DNA of 64,000 bases from DATFYP01 sp035626235 (GCA_035626235.1 DASPOB010000029.1:1-64000); one strand, 5' to 3'. Shown: positions 23,619 to 32,503, numbered from the stretch's first letter. The notes: generated by a model from the sequence alone, not told the origin. Numbers and translations: made by a program.

Positions 23619-25715
23619 CTAGGCTGCAGGAGAGGAGGAGACAGCGTCCGCACGGGCAGGTAAGGGGGAGCCGAGCCTGGTCCTGTTCAGGGAGAGGGAG
23701 TTCGCTACCACACTGACTGAGCTCAGGGCCATGGCGACCCCCGCAAGAATGGGGTTCAGGTACCCTGTCGCGGCAACGGGAATCAGGATGGTGTTGTAGG
23801 CGAACGCCCAGAAGAGGTTCTGCTTTATCTTGCCCATCGTCGCCCTGCTGAGCATGATCGCGCCTCCCACGTCTCGGAGGTCGCTCTTCATCAGTACGAT
23901 GCCGGCAGTTTCGATGGCGATGTCCGTCCCGCTCCCTATCGCGATTCCCAGGTCCGCCCGGGCAAGTGCCGGGGCGTCGTTTATTCCATCCCCGACCATC
24001 GCCACGACGTGGCCTCCGCTCTTCAGCCCTGCGACGGACTCGGATTTCTGGGCGGGAACGACGTCGGCCAGGACCTCTTCTATTCCGGCTTCAGAGGCAA
24101 CCGCTTCCGCTGTCCGCGAGTTGTCCCCCGTGAGCATCACCACGCGCAGTCCGGCCTCCCTCAGCGAACGCACTGCCTCCTTGGCACTCGGCTTCAGGGT
24201 GTCGGCCACCCCGATGGCCCCTTCGGCTTTCCCGTCGACGGCGACCAGCATGGACGTCTTTCCCTTTCCTTCAAGGTCTGCGAGGGCAGACTCCGCAAGG
24301 CCGAGGTCGACCCTTTCCCTTTCCAGAAGGCTCCTGTTACCTACGATGATCGTCCTCTTTCCGACGGTCCCCCGGACGCCCATTCCCGCGAAGGCTTCAA
24401 ACCCCGTTGGCCTCTCCACCAGGATCTTCATGGCCCTGGCCGCCTTGACCATGGCACGGCCCACCGGATGCTCTGAACCGACCTCCGCTGAAGCCGCCAG
24501 ACCCAGGAGCTCCTCCTCCGTCAAGCTCCCGACCGACACCACGTCGGTGACAGAAGGTTCGCCGAGGGTCAGCGTCCCCGTCTTGTCCAGAACGACCACG
24601 TCCACCTTGCCGGCGGTCTCGATGGCCTCCCCGCCCTTGATGAGGATCCCGTTGGCAGCGCCCTTGGAGGTCCCGACAACCATGGCAGCGGGAGTGGCGA
24701 GCCCGAGGGCGCACGGGCAGGCGATTATCAGGACTGCGATGAAGGCCGTGAAACCGTGGATGAAACTTGAGCCCGCTAGGTACCATGCGGCCAGGGAGCC
24801 GACCGCCACGATGACCACGACCGGCACGAAGTAGGCAGCCACCCTGTCAGCGAGCCTCTGTATTGGCGCCTGGCCCGCCTGGGCGTCCTCCACCAGTTTG
24901 ACGATCTGCGCCAGGGCGGTGTCGCTGCCGACCTTGGTCGCCCGGACAGTCAGCAGCCCTGTCTTGTTCATGGTCCCGCCGTAGACATCGTCCCCCTCCG
25001 TCTTGTCGACCGGGATACTTTCGCCCGTCAGCATTGCCTCGTCGATCGCAGCATTCCCCTCGACGATCACGCCGTCCGTAGGCACCTTGTCCCCCGGCTT
25101 GATTCGAACGAGCTCCCCCACCTGCACCTCCTCCAGCGGCACTTCCGTCAGTGTCCCTCCCCGGATCACTGCCGCCTTGGACGGCCTCAGCTCCATGAGC
25201 TTTCGGACAGACTCCGAGGCCCGTCCCCTCATCGCGTGCTCGAGGACCTTCCCCAACAGGATGAAACCGATTACGAGCGAGGAGACGTCAAAGTATGTTC
25301 CCTGGGGAAGGGCGCCGGGGGCCAGGACCACAGCAGAGCTGTAGGCCCAGGCTGAGGTCGTCCCCACCGCGACAAGCGAGTCCATGTTCGCGGCCCTCGC
25401 CCGAATCGCATGCCACGCCCCCCTGTAGAACGGGAGGCCCGCCACAAGCTGGACGGGCGTCGCCAGGGCCAATAGGACCAGGCCCTGAGGGAAGGGTTCA
25501 GGTAGGGCGACGAACCAGGTCAGCATGAGCACCGGAACCCCGAGAACGAAACTGAGGACGGTCATCCACTCCAGCCTTCTCAGCTCTTTGGCGGGGGCCA
25601 CGAAGGTCCGAAGGCAGGTTTCGCTGCAGAAGTAGAAGGTAGTGCCCCGCCGGGACACGTTAAGCGAATCGGGCCTCTCTTCGACGTACATTCCGCAGAC
25701 CGGGTCCTTCGCCAA
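23619..25715 (-). CDS. copA: Copper-type P1B ATPase with N-terminal YHS domain
   Basis: Heavy-metal transporting ATPase of 698 residues. Instead of the usual HMA domain the N-terminus has a YHS/TRASH-like metal domain (DPVCGMYV then FYFCSETC). Eight membrane helices are expected. The transmembrane CPC motif in IACPCALGLATPAA, the DKTGTLT phosphorylation site, the SEHPVGRAM nucleotide motif and the GDGINDAPAL hinge are all present, and CPC with YN and MxxS in later helices fits Cu(I). It exports copper from the cell. A TTTATCC element lies about 36 bases upstream of the TTG. A separate small YHS gene is divergent from it. Confidence 0.92.
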   Translation of the reverse strand: MAKDPVCGMYVEERPDSLNVSRRGTTFYFCSETCLRTFVAPAKELRRLEWMTVLSFVLGVPVLMLTWFVALPEPFPQGLVLLALATPVQLVAGLPFYRGAWHAIRARAANMDSLVAVGTTSAWAYSSAVVLAPGALPQGTYFDVSSLVIGFILLGKVLEHAMRGRASESVRKLMELRPSKAAVIRGGTLTEVPLEEVQVGELVRIKPGDKVPTDGVIVEGNAAIDEAMLTGESIPVDKTEGDDVYGGTMNKTGLLTVRATKVGSDTALAQIVKLVEDAQAGQAPIQRLADRVAAYFVPVVVIVAVGSLAAWYLAGSSFIHGFTAFIAVLIIACPCALGLATPAAMVVGTSKGAANGILIKGGEAIETAGKVDVVVLDKTGTLTLGEPSVTDVVSVGSLTEEELLGLAASAEVGSEHPVGRAMVKAARAMKILVERPTGFEAFAGMGVRGTVGKRTIIVGNRSLLERERVDLGLAESALADLEGKGKTSMLVAVDGKAEGAIGVADTLKPSAKEAVRSLREAGLRVVMLTGDNSRTAEAVASEAGIEEVLADVVPAQKSESVAGLKSGGHVVAMVGDGINDAPALARADLGIAIGSGTDIAIETAGIVLMKSDLRDVGGAIMLSRATMGKIKQNLFWAFAYNTILIPVAATGYLNPILAGVAMALSSVSVVANSLSLNRTRLGSPLPARADAVSSSPAA

Positions 25716-25808
25716 CCCTGCTCCAGACTTGCACCGCCATGAGTGGGATAAAGGAATTTGTCTGTCGGGGGAAGAGATATAGTCGGCCCGAAAAAGTCGA
25801 AGAAAGAG

Positions 25809-25955
25809 ATGCCGAAAGACCCAGTGTGCGGCATGACGGTCGACGACAAAGCCGCGTTAAGCTCTGAGCACGAAGGCAGAGTCATCTACTTTTGCTCGCA
25901 GGGCTGCAAGAACACGTTCGACAGGAATCCGCAAAAGTACGTCCGCGTAGGCTAG
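25809..25955 (+). CDS. Stand-alone YHS domain protein
   Basis: A 48-residue protein made of one YHS domain: DPVCGMTVDDKAA then GRVIYFCSQGCKNTFDRNP. It is a close relative of the N-terminal domain of the divergent copper ATPase and probably binds or delivers the same metal. The frame is open to 25758, but the ATG at 25809 gives a full domain and has an AGATATA element centred about 30 bases upstream. Adjacent placement suggests that the two genes respond to copper together, possibly by a regulator not in this window. Confidence 0.82.
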   Translation: MPKDPVCGMTVDDKAALSSEHEGRVIYFCSQGCKNTFDRNPQKYVRVG

Positions 25956-26057
25956 GCGAAAGCTGCCTACCCAGGGGCTCTGCCCAACGCGGTGGGCCGC
26001 CGGCTTCCAAGGTTTAACTCCCAGCACCCGGCTGCCGACGGAAGGCGCAACAAGATC

Positions 26058-27416
26058 TTGGTCGAGCAGGAGTTCGAGCGGTACGTCAAGGACAACTTGG
26101 ACGACTTTGCGAAAGAGGTGATGAGGTTGACGGCGCAGCCCAGCGTCTCGGCGAGGCACGAGGGCATCGAGGAATGCGCGAAGCTGGTCGAGAGGATGTT
26201 GACGGAGCTCGGGGCAACCACGAAGGTTCTGAGACTCGAGGGGGCCGCCCCACTGGTCTTCGGCGAACTCAAGTCGTCCCGTTCGAGCAAGACGGTCCTG
26301 TTCTACAACCACTACGACGTGCAGCCCGAGGAGCCGCTGGACCTTTGGAAGTCGCCCCCCTTCAAGCCGGTGTTGAAGGACGGGAGAATCTACGGCAGGG
26401 GAGTATCGGATGACAAGGGGGAACTCGTTTCCAGGCTCAAGATAGTCGAGTCCTACATCGAGACCGCGGGCGAACCTCCCTGCAATGTCAAGTTCTGCTT
26501 CGAAGGCGAGGAGGAAGTGGGGAGCGTCCACCTCGACCAGTACGTTTCCAAGAACAGCGACCTGTTCAAGGCAGACGCCGTTTTCTGGGAGTTCGGCGAG
26601 GTGGATGCCGCGCTCAGGCCCATCGTCAGTCTTGGAGTCAAGGGGATGATCTACCTGGAGTTCGTGCTCAAGTCTCTTTCCCAGGACGCGCACAGCAGTT
26701 ACGGTGCCGCCCTGCCCAGCGCTCCCTGGAGGCTTGTCAAGATGCTGAATTTGCTGAAGGACGAAAACGAGAGGATACTCGTGCCCGGCTGGTACGACAA
26801 GGTCGAGGCCCTGAGCGAGCAGGAGATGGCCGTGCTTGAGGAGCAGCCCTTCGACGCCGAGTCCTTCAAGAAGACCTACGGTGCCGCGGAGTTCGTCGGC
26901 GGCATGAGTGACGCCCAGGCCAAGAAGGCGCTCGTTCAGAGGCCTACGGGCAACATTGCTGGAATATGGGCGGGCTACACCGGCCCCGGCTCCAAGACCG
27001 TGCTCCCGAAGGAGATTCACTGCAAGATGGACTTCCGTCTGGTGCCTGACCAGGACCCGGATGACCTCCTCAGGAAGCTCAGGGCGCACCTGGATAGCAA
27101 AGGGTTCGCCGACGTAAGGATTGAGTTGGACAGCATGGAACCTGCCGCCCGCACCCTTTACACCGATCCCTTTGCCCAGTCAGCCATAAGGGCCGCGCGC
27201 AGGGTCTACAACAAGGAGCCCATAGTGAGACTTTCTTCGCCCGGGACCGGCCCCCTGTACGTTTTCACGAGGCGGTACAAGATGCCGTCGATCGACATCG
27301 GGGTCTCCGGAGAGGACGCCGCGATACACGCGCCCAACGAGAACCTCAGGCTCGACCTGCTGGAGAAGGGGATGCTCTGGATAGCAGATACGATGGAAGG
27401 TTTCGTGGCTTCATGA
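26058..27416 (+). CDS. M20 family peptidase (dipeptidase/deacylase)
   Basis: Zinc metallopeptidase of about 452 residues in the M20/ArgE/CNDP-like branch. Metal ligands seen: His in LFYNHYDVQPEEPLD with catalytic Asp, Asp in GRGVSDDKGEL, the general base Glu and metal Glu in FEGEEEVGS, and His in the dimerisation domain SQDAHSSYGA. The late IHAPNENLRLDLLEKG motif is also typical. It cleaves dipeptides or N-acyl amino acids. The frame extends to 25992; the TTG at 26058 is chosen for length, with a TTTAACT element 40 bases upstream. Confidence 0.88.
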   Translation: MVEQEFERYVKDNLDDFAKEVMRLTAQPSVSARHEGIEECAKLVERMLTELGATTKVLRLEGAAPLVFGELKSSRSSKTVLFYNHYDVQPEEPLDLWKSPPFKPVLKDGRIYGRGVSDDKGELVSRLKIVESYIETAGEPPCNVKFCFEGEEEVGSVHLDQYVSKNSDLFKADAVFWEFGEVDAALRPIVSLGVKGMIYLEFVLKSLSQDAHSSYGAALPSAPWRLVKMLNLLKDENERILVPGWYDKVEALSEQEMAVLEEQPFDAESFKKTYGAAEFVGGMSDAQAKKALVQRPTGNIAGIWAGYTGPGSKTVLPKEIHCKMDFRLVPDQDPDDLLRKLRAHLDSKGFADVRIELDSMEPAARTLYTDPFAQSAIRAARRVYNKEPIVRLSSPGTGPLYVFTRRYKMPSIDIGVSGEDAAIHAPNENLRLDLLEKGMLWIADTMEGFVAS

Positions 27417-27417
27417 C

Positions 27418-27963
27418 TCACCACTTGCTGAGGTTTCCTTCTAGGAGACCCAGCCCAAGATGGTCTCGGTCTATGTGCCTGGAGAGTTCCTTGGCGTCCT
27501 TTTCGTGAGCCCCGCAGTACGGACAGCTCAGACCGCCCGGCTCTGCCAGCTGCGGAAGGGGGACGCGTTTCCTGACCCTTCCGGTGACGAGGCTCATTTG
27601 AGTGACCAGGCCGACGAACCTTCCCCTGCGCGTGACGCCAAGACGGCTGATTCCTGCCCTGGACATCTTGGCGATCGCTTCGCTCGCCTTCGCTGCCTCC
27701 TCAATGGTCTCCACAGGAGCACTCATCACCGTGCCCACCGTCGTGGTGTTCGGGTCGAGCCCCTCGGCTACCACCTTGTAGAGGATGTCGCGCTCTGTCA
27801 CAAGCCCCACAAGGCCCTCGCCTTCCATGACGACAGCCTCCATGGCTCCCTCGGCTCGCATGGCCGCAGCCGCTTCTGCGACTGACTGCTTGATCGAGGT
27901 CCTCGCGAAGTCGCTCTGGGTGTACTCGGAAACTTTCCGGGCCAGGCCCTCCCTTAGTCCCAC
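27418..27963 (-). CDS. Two-CBS-domain protein with C-terminal zinc finger
   Basis: A protein of about 181 residues. Two CBS domains bind adenine nucleotides in this family: the first around residues 20-75 (AVVMEGEGLVGLVTERDILYKV), the second around 80-130 (GISRLGVTRRGRFVGLVTQMSL). The C-terminus has CPYCG followed by a HIDRDH histidine pair, a C2H2-like zinc finger, so nucleic-acid or protein binding controlled by nucleotides is possible. The open frame begins at a TTG at 28008; I prefer the GTG at 27963 because CTATTAG lies 27 bases upstream of it. It is convergent with the M20 gene, one base apart. Confidence 0.8.
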   Translation of the reverse strand: MGLREGLARKVSEYTQSDFARTSIKQSVAEAAAAMRAEGAMEAVVMEGEGLVGLVTERDILYKVVAEGLDPNTTTVGTVMSAPVETIEEAAKASEAIAKMSRAGISRLGVTRRGRFVGLVTQMSLVTGRVRKRVPLPQLAEPGGLSCPYCGAHEKDAKELSRHIDRDHLGLGLLEGNLSKW

Positions 27964-28009
27964 GATTGGCGGCGGCTGAACCTCTCTAATAGATGTTCTC
28001 GGCTTCAAG

Positions 28010-28016
28010 CGTTAAA
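28010..28016 (+). promoter_or_regulatory. TATA box of the saccharopine dehydrogenase-like gene
   Basis: CGTTAAAT centred 29 bases before the ATG at 28042, in the short divergent gap with the CBS gene. Confidence 0.55.
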
Positions 28017-28041
28017 TCCATCCTCCGAAGCCAGACCGGGC

Positions 28042-29166
28042 ATGAAGGTCGGCGTTCTCGGCTCCGGCCTGATGGGCTCGGTGATCTCATGGGACCTGGC
28101 TCGCTCCAAGGGGATAGACGAGGTCGTGGTTGCGGACATCGACCCCGAAAGGCTTTCCTCGCTCAGGCGGCGGGCCGGCGGAAGGAAACTCTCGGTGGAG
28201 GTCGTAGACCTCAGGGACCCAGCAAAGACGGCCCGTTTCGTGAAGGGGTTCGACGTGCTCGCCTCGGCCCTCCCCCACGGGGTCGTGAACCTCGTCGACG
28301 TGGCTGCCGTGAAAGCGGGGTCCAAGATGGTCGACATCGCGTTCGAGGACGCACAGATGGGACTCGATGTGGAAGCCAAGAAGCGCGATTCCCTTCTGAT
28401 TCCGGGCTGCGGGCTCGCCCCTGGATTGGGAGGGATCCTTCTCGCGCACGCCGTGAGGAACCTGGCGGGGGCGTACGAAGGGCACATACTTGTGGGGGGC
28501 ATACCAGAGCACCCGGTCGGACCGTTCGACTACAGGCTCGTGTTTTCGATAGTGGGCCTGCTCAGGGAGTACATAGAGGAGGCCCGCGTGTTCAGGGGAG
28601 GGAAACTGGTCAGAGTGATGCCATTCTCCGAAGTGGAGAAGGTTCAATTCCCGGAGCCTGTCGGCACCCTGGAGGCCTTCTGTACTGACGGGCTCGCGAG
28701 CCTCGTCTACACCATGAAGAGTCTGAAGGTGCTGGACGAGAAGACGCTCAGGTGGCCAGGACATGCCCAGAAGATGAACGTCCTGATGGAATCCGGATTC
28801 TTCTCGAGGGAGAAGGTCAGGGTCGCCGGCGCCGAAGTTTCGCCTCTCGAGGTATCCTACGCGGTCCTAGGAAGGAAGCTGAGCGAAGGGGACCCTCACG
28901 ACATCACCGTGATGAGGGTCGTCGCGAAGTCGCGCAGACAGGAGGTGGTGTACGACATGGTGGACAGGTACGACGACGACAACGCGGTCACTTCTATGGG
29001 GAAGACGACCGGATACACGGCTTCCATAGTGGCGCAGATGGTGGGCTCGGGCGAGATAAGTGGCAAGGGAGTCATCCCCCCAGAGACGGCGGTGCATGGG
29101 ATGCTGGTGGAGAGACTGCAAGCCGAGCTGGGACGCCGGGGCGTGAAGATATCGGTCCGCGAGTAG
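28042..29166 (+). CDS. Saccharopine dehydrogenase-like oxidoreductase
   Basis: A 374-residue protein of the saccharopine dehydrogenase/carboxynorspermidine synthase superfamily. The Rossmann motif VGVLGSGLMGSV is at the N-terminus, with VVVADIDPERL giving the Asp that binds the NAD ribose; LIPGCGLAPGLGGILL and GGIPEHPVGPFDYRLVFSIVGLLREY match the substrate-domain lines of archaeal members. It may act in lysine or polyamine-type metabolism, but no pathway gene is next to it. The ATG lies 29 bases downstream of a GTTAAAT TATA box (28010-28016). Confidence 0.85.
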   Translation: MKVGVLGSGLMGSVISWDLARSKGIDEVVVADIDPERLSSLRRRAGGRKLSVEVVDLRDPAKTARFVKGFDVLASALPHGVVNLVDVAAVKAGSKMVDIAFEDAQMGLDVEAKKRDSLLIPGCGLAPGLGGILLAHAVRNLAGAYEGHILVGGIPEHPVGPFDYRLVFSIVGLLREYIEEARVFRGGKLVRVMPFSEVEKVQFPEPVGTLEAFCTDGLASLVYTMKSLKVLDEKTLRWPGHAQKMNVLMESGFFSREKVRVAGAEVSPLEVSYAVLGRKLSEGDPHDITVMRVVAKSRRQEVVYDMVDRYDDDNAVTSMGKTTGYTASIVAQMVGSGEISGKGVIPPETAVHGMLVERLQAELGRRGVKISVRE

Positions 29167-29241
29167 CCCGCCCCGACGCGATGTTGGAAAGGACGAGCAC
29201 GGACCATGCGGAGCCTCTTCCAGGGGCTACCTGATCGGCGG

Positions 29242-29751
29242 TCATGCCGTCGTCGTGTACTCTTGCATGTGATAGACAAGGGGCTTCTTGTTCGCCATGG
29301 CAGAGGCGCTGGTCACCTCGCCAAGGACGAGCGAGTGGTCCCCGCCCTCGTACACGCGCCAGACACTGCATTCGATCGCGGCTAGCGCCCCCCGGATCAG
29401 CGGGGATCCCGTGGTTCCGGCGTAGAAGTTGACTCCTTCGAACCTCTGTTTCGAGTCGAGCCTCCCTGCGAAACGCTCCGAGATTCTCTTCTGATCCGAG
29501 GCAAGGAGGTTTACTGCGAAGTGACCCGTTCGCACGAGCGAGCCGTGAACGTCTGAGGCCTTGCCGATAGAGACGAGAACCAGGGGCGGGTCTAGCGAGA
29601 CGCTGGTGAAAGAACTGACCGTTAACCCCACCGGCCCCCGTTTCGTCTGAGTCGTGACCACAGTCACTCCCTGGGGGAACAGCCGCATGACTCCCTTCAG
29701 CTTGCCCGCGATTTCGCCGCCGGCCCTGCGACGCCGGTCTCCCCCGCTCAT
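29242..29751 (-). CDS. Flavin reductase domain protein
   Basis: FMN-binding split-barrel protein of 169 residues, like the reductase component of two-component flavin monooxygenases (HpaC family). The signature VTVVTTQTKRGPVGLTVSSFTSVSLDPPLVLVSI spans residues 31-64, followed by HFAVNLLASDQ and GALAAIECSVWRVYEGGDHSLVLGEV. It supplies reduced flavin or acts alone as a flavoprotein. No partner monooxygenase is next to it. The ATG lies 27 bases from the TTAA element shared with the divergent channel gene. Confidence 0.88.
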   Translation of the reverse strand: MSGGDRRRRAGGEIAGKLKGVMRLFPQGVTVVTTQTKRGPVGLTVSSFTSVSLDPPLVLVSIGKASDVHGSLVRTGHFAVNLLASDQKRISERFAGRLDSKQRFEGVNFYAGTTGSPLIRGALAAIECSVWRVYEGGDHSLVLGEVTSASAMANKKPLVYHMQEYTTTA

Positions 29752-29773
29752 TGGAGTCGCGCTGCCCGAACTC

Positions 29774-29783
29774 GTTAAAAGGA
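29774..29783. promoter_or_regulatory. Shared TATA element for divergent genes
   Basis: CGTTAAAAGG, with a TTAA palindromic core, lies 27 bases from the flavin reductase ATG (minus) and 30 from the GTG of the channel gene (plus). One element can serve both strands. Confidence 0.55.
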
Positions 29784-29807
29784 TTGTCCGGGGAAGTCGA
29801 CGCTGGC

Positions 29808-30161
29808 GTGGCGGGCCCTCATCGAAGGCGAATACCGAAGTCTTTCCTCGAGAGAGCGGTGTATTCCTTTCTTCTGATCGCCGCGGTCGTTCTCCTTGGA
29901 ACCATGGTGATGCACTCGATTGAAGGCTGGTCCTACGTGGACTCCTTCTACTTCACCAGCATGATCGCGACGGGCCAGGGACCCCCGGCCAACCTGGACC
30001 CGCAGTCGGCCTTCGGGAAAGTGTTCACGTCACTCTTGGCGTTCATCTCAGTCGGAACGGTGGTGTCCGCCCTCCTATTCCTGTTCGGACCATTTTTCGG
30101 GCGCGTCTTCCGCCTCAGTGTGGAGAGGATAGAAGAGGCGGAGAAGGAGCACGAAAGCTAG
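29808..30161 (+). CDS. Two-helix ion channel-like protein
   Basis: A 117-residue protein of the Ion_trans_2 (two-helix potassium channel) type. The first helix is about residues 17-36, a pore loop follows (YVDSFYFTSMIATGQGPP), and the second helix is near 70-95. The filter reads ATGQG where potassium channels have TVGYG/TVGFG, so selectivity is in doubt. The frame reaches 29751; the GTG at 29808 is chosen for its TATA box 30 bases upstream. The tail is charged and probably cytoplasmic. It is convergent with the phosphate transporter gene, two bases apart. Confidence 0.7.
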   Translation: MAGPHRRRIPKSFLERAVYSFLLIAAVVLLGTMVMHSIEGWSYVDSFYFTSMIATGQGPPANLDPQSAFGKVFTSLLAFISVGTVVSALLFLFGPFFGRVFRLSVERIEEAEKEHES

Positions 30162-30163
30162 GG

Positions 30164-31150
30164 CTAGGCCGCGCTGACAACGACGTAGGCAGCCGCAGCC
30201 AACAAGGCGGTCATCGGAATAGTAATCACCCAGGCCCATATGATCCTCCTGGCGACCCCCCATCTCACCGAGGACGCCCCCCGGGTGGCCCCCGACCCCA
30301 TCACCGCGCCGCTGACGACGTGGGTGGTGCTGACCGGGATCCCCCGCAGAGAGGCTGCGATGATGGTGGCGGCGGCCCCCGTTTCGATCGAGAAGCCGTG
30401 CACCGGGTCGAGCCGCGTCATCTTGAACCCGAGCGTCCTCACAATCCGCCATCCTCCGAAGGAGGTCCCCAGTGCTATGGAAGAAGCCGCGAGGACCGCG
30501 ACCCAAAGAGGCACCTTGAAGCTCGGCAGGTACCCTGTGGAGACCAGGAGGAGGGTCACGACCCCCATGGTTTTCTGAGCGTCGTTGGTGCCGTGGCTGA
30601 GGCTCACAAGTGCCGAGGAAACAAGCTGCAGCCTCCTGAAATATCTGTTGACAACTTCTAATGCCTTCTTGAAGAAAATATGAATAAGCAATGTCATCAG
30701 GGTGAAGGCAACTAAGAAGCCGACGATGGGTGATATTACCATGAAGGAGACCACTGTCTCGAGCCCAGTCCAGCCGAGAGAGCCTGGCCCCGCCTTCACG
30801 ACCGCCGCCCCCACGAGCCCGCCGATCAGGGCGTGAGAAGAGCTGGAAGGAAGACCGAGATACCACGTCAGCAGGTCCCAGCAGATTGCACCGACCAGGG
30901 CCGCCAGGATCAGGTTGGGCGTTACCACCTGCGAGCTGACAATCCCAGTGCCGATGAATGTGGCCACGGCTACTCCGAACACCGCGAACGCGATGAAGTT
31001 GAAGAAAGCGGCCATGGAGACCGCAGCTACCGGGGGCAGGACCCGGGTGGAAATCACGGTTGCAACTGAATTGGCCGCGTCATGGAACCCGTTGACGAAG
31101 TCGAAGCCGTACGCCACCGCTATTATGCCGATGACGTAGGACGAGAGCAA
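30164..31150 (-). CDS. pit: Inorganic phosphate transporter, PiT family
   Basis: Low-affinity phosphate permease of 328 residues with about ten membrane helices. Both PiT signature repeats are present: GFDFVNGFHDAANSVATVISTRVLPP at the N-terminus and ALVSLSHGTNDAQKTMGVVTL in the middle, each with the conserved Asn-Asp/Ala motif that binds phosphate and the coupling cation. It lies 10 bases downstream of the DUF47 gene on the same strand, the usual regulator-transporter pair in archaea and bacteria. Confidence 0.93.
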   Translation of the reverse strand: MLSSYVIGIIAVAYGFDFVNGFHDAANSVATVISTRVLPPVAAVSMAAFFNFIAFAVFGVAVATFIGTGIVSSQVVTPNLILAALVGAICWDLLTWYLGLPSSSSHALIGGLVGAAVVKAGPGSLGWTGLETVVSFMVISPIVGFLVAFTLMTLLIHIFFKKALEVVNRYFRRLQLVSSALVSLSHGTNDAQKTMGVVTLLLVSTGYLPSFKVPLWVAVLAASSIALGTSFGGWRIVRTLGFKMTRLDPVHGFSIETGAAATIIAASLRGIPVSTTHVVSGAVMGSGATRGASSVRWGVARRIIWAWVITIPMTALLAAAAYVVVSAA

Positions 31151-31160
31151 GCGTGCCCCT

Positions 31161-31784
31161 TCAGCTGCTTATCATTACGTCCCTCAGCACAAAGCTGACG
31201 CTCTCGCACCTGTCCGTCACGGTCTCCATGTACTCGTAGATTTCCTTGAGCTTGAAGATGGTGATGGTATCTCCGCTCTTGAACAGAGCGGCCAGGGCCT
31301 CGTTAAGGAGCACATCGGCTTCATTTTCCAGCCTGTCCACTTCGATGCACCGCTTGTCTATCTCCTTCTTGTCGGTCCTCCGTACGGAGAGGACGGCGTG
31401 GTGTAGATTCTCCACCGACTCCCTGATGATGCCCGCGAATCTCAGCATGGGCTCGGTGGGGCCCTGTATTTCGAAGAGCACGAGCTTGTTCATTATGGCG
31501 TTCATGAAGTCTAGGACGTCGTCGTACATCGAGGCAAGCCTGGTAAGGTCGTCCTGAGAGATCGGGGTTATGAAGCTCCTGTTGACCCTCTCGTAGATCT
31601 GGTGGACGATGTTGTCAGTGTTGTGTTCAAGGTCCTTGAACTCCCTTCTCCTTTCTTCCATGCCGTCAAACGACTTCACTGCGTCTTCGAATTTTTCTGC
31701 CCCCTCAGAGATGGACGAGGACTCGTCTTCAAGGAGGTCAAAGAAGACCTTGTCCTGGGGAATTATCCATTCCTTGATTCCCAT
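31161..31784 (-). CDS. DUF47/PhoU-like phosphate transport regulator
   Basis: An all-helical protein of 207 residues related to PhoU. Acidic helices with regularly placed Glu/Asp (FDLLEDESSSISEGAEKFEDAV, EHNTDNIVHQIYERVNRSFITPISQDDLTRLAS, RLENEADVLLNEAL) match the metal-binding helical repeats of DUF47. These proteins sit with PiT transporters and are thought to regulate them. A GTATTATC element centred near 31815 lies 31 bases from the ATG, so the DUF47-pit pair is probably one leaderless transcript. Confidence 0.9.
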   Translation of the reverse strand: MGIKEWIIPQDKVFFDLLEDESSSISEGAEKFEDAVKSFDGMEERRREFKDLEHNTDNIVHQIYERVNRSFITPISQDDLTRLASMYDDVLDFMNAIMNKLVLFEIQGPTEPMLRFAGIIRESVENLHHAVLSVRRTDKKEIDKRCIEVDRLENEADVLLNEALAALFKSGDTITIFKLKEIYEYMETVTDRCESVSFVLRDVMISS

Positions 31785-31881
31785 TTCTCGCTTGGACGCC
31801 CAGACGAGGAAGTATTATCCTTTGTCAAAGCCCTGGCCGAGGGCGAACGCTTTATCGAAGGAGGCCTCTACGACGTCGAAG

Positions 31882-32421
31882 TTGAAGATATCGATAAGGC
31901 GGGGGAGAAGGTCCGATACGGTGGCCTTCCTTGGTCTTCTGACGGCTCTCGCCAACTTCGAGAAGCTAGAGCCGCCGGATGAGCCATCGAGGCACAGGCT
32001 GGTGGAGGACATCTTCGCCAGGAGGAGGCTGGGGCTGTTCGTCGCAACTGCGGGCGCCGATATCGTGGGTTACGCGCTGTACTTCTACTCTTACTCTTCC
32101 TTCTTGGCAAGGCCGACCCTTTACCTCGAGGACATCTTCGTCCCCGAGGACCACAGGGGCAGGGGGATTGGGTCCTCGCTCTTTCATCGCTGCCTGAAGG
32201 AAGCTGAGTCCAGCGGCTGCGGGAGGATGGAGTGGGCAGTGCTGACCTGGAACCTCGGCGCGATAGGGTTTTACGAGAAGGTCGGCGCAAGGAAGCTCGA
32301 CGAGTGGCACGTGTACCGCCTCACCAGAGAACAGTTCGGGATTGCGGCGGAGGCTTTGCGGAAAACCCGCCACGCGAAGAAGCGCCCACGGTCCGAACCA
32401 GCCGGACATCATCGCACTTGA
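31882..32421 (+). CDS. GNAT family acetyltransferase
   Basis: A 179-residue GNAT protein similar to diamine/thialysine acetyltransferases. Motifs: YLEDIFVPEDHRGRGIGSSLFHRCLKEAE is the acetyl-CoA binding region, followed by MEWAVLTWNLGAIGFYEKVGARKLDEW, including the conserved Tyr. The open frame extends to 31609 through the DUF47 gene on the other strand, so the TTG at 31882 is chosen; it lies 30 bases from a GCTTTATC TATA element. The basic C-terminal tail is not part of the GNAT core. Confidence 0.85.
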   Translation: MKISIRRGRRSDTVAFLGLLTALANFEKLEPPDEPSRHRLVEDIFARRRLGLFVATAGADIVGYALYFYSYSSFLARPTLYLEDIFVPEDHRGRGIGSSLFHRCLKEAESSGCGRMEWAVLTWNLGAIGFYEKVGARKLDEWHVYRLTREQFGIAAEALRKTRHAKKRPRSEPAGHHRT

Positions 32422-32503
32422 CGCCATCAGATGGGACCCGAATGGTCCCCAGACCCGGCAGGCGGACCTGTTGGAGAAGGGTCATCAGATACTCTAATGT
32501 TAT

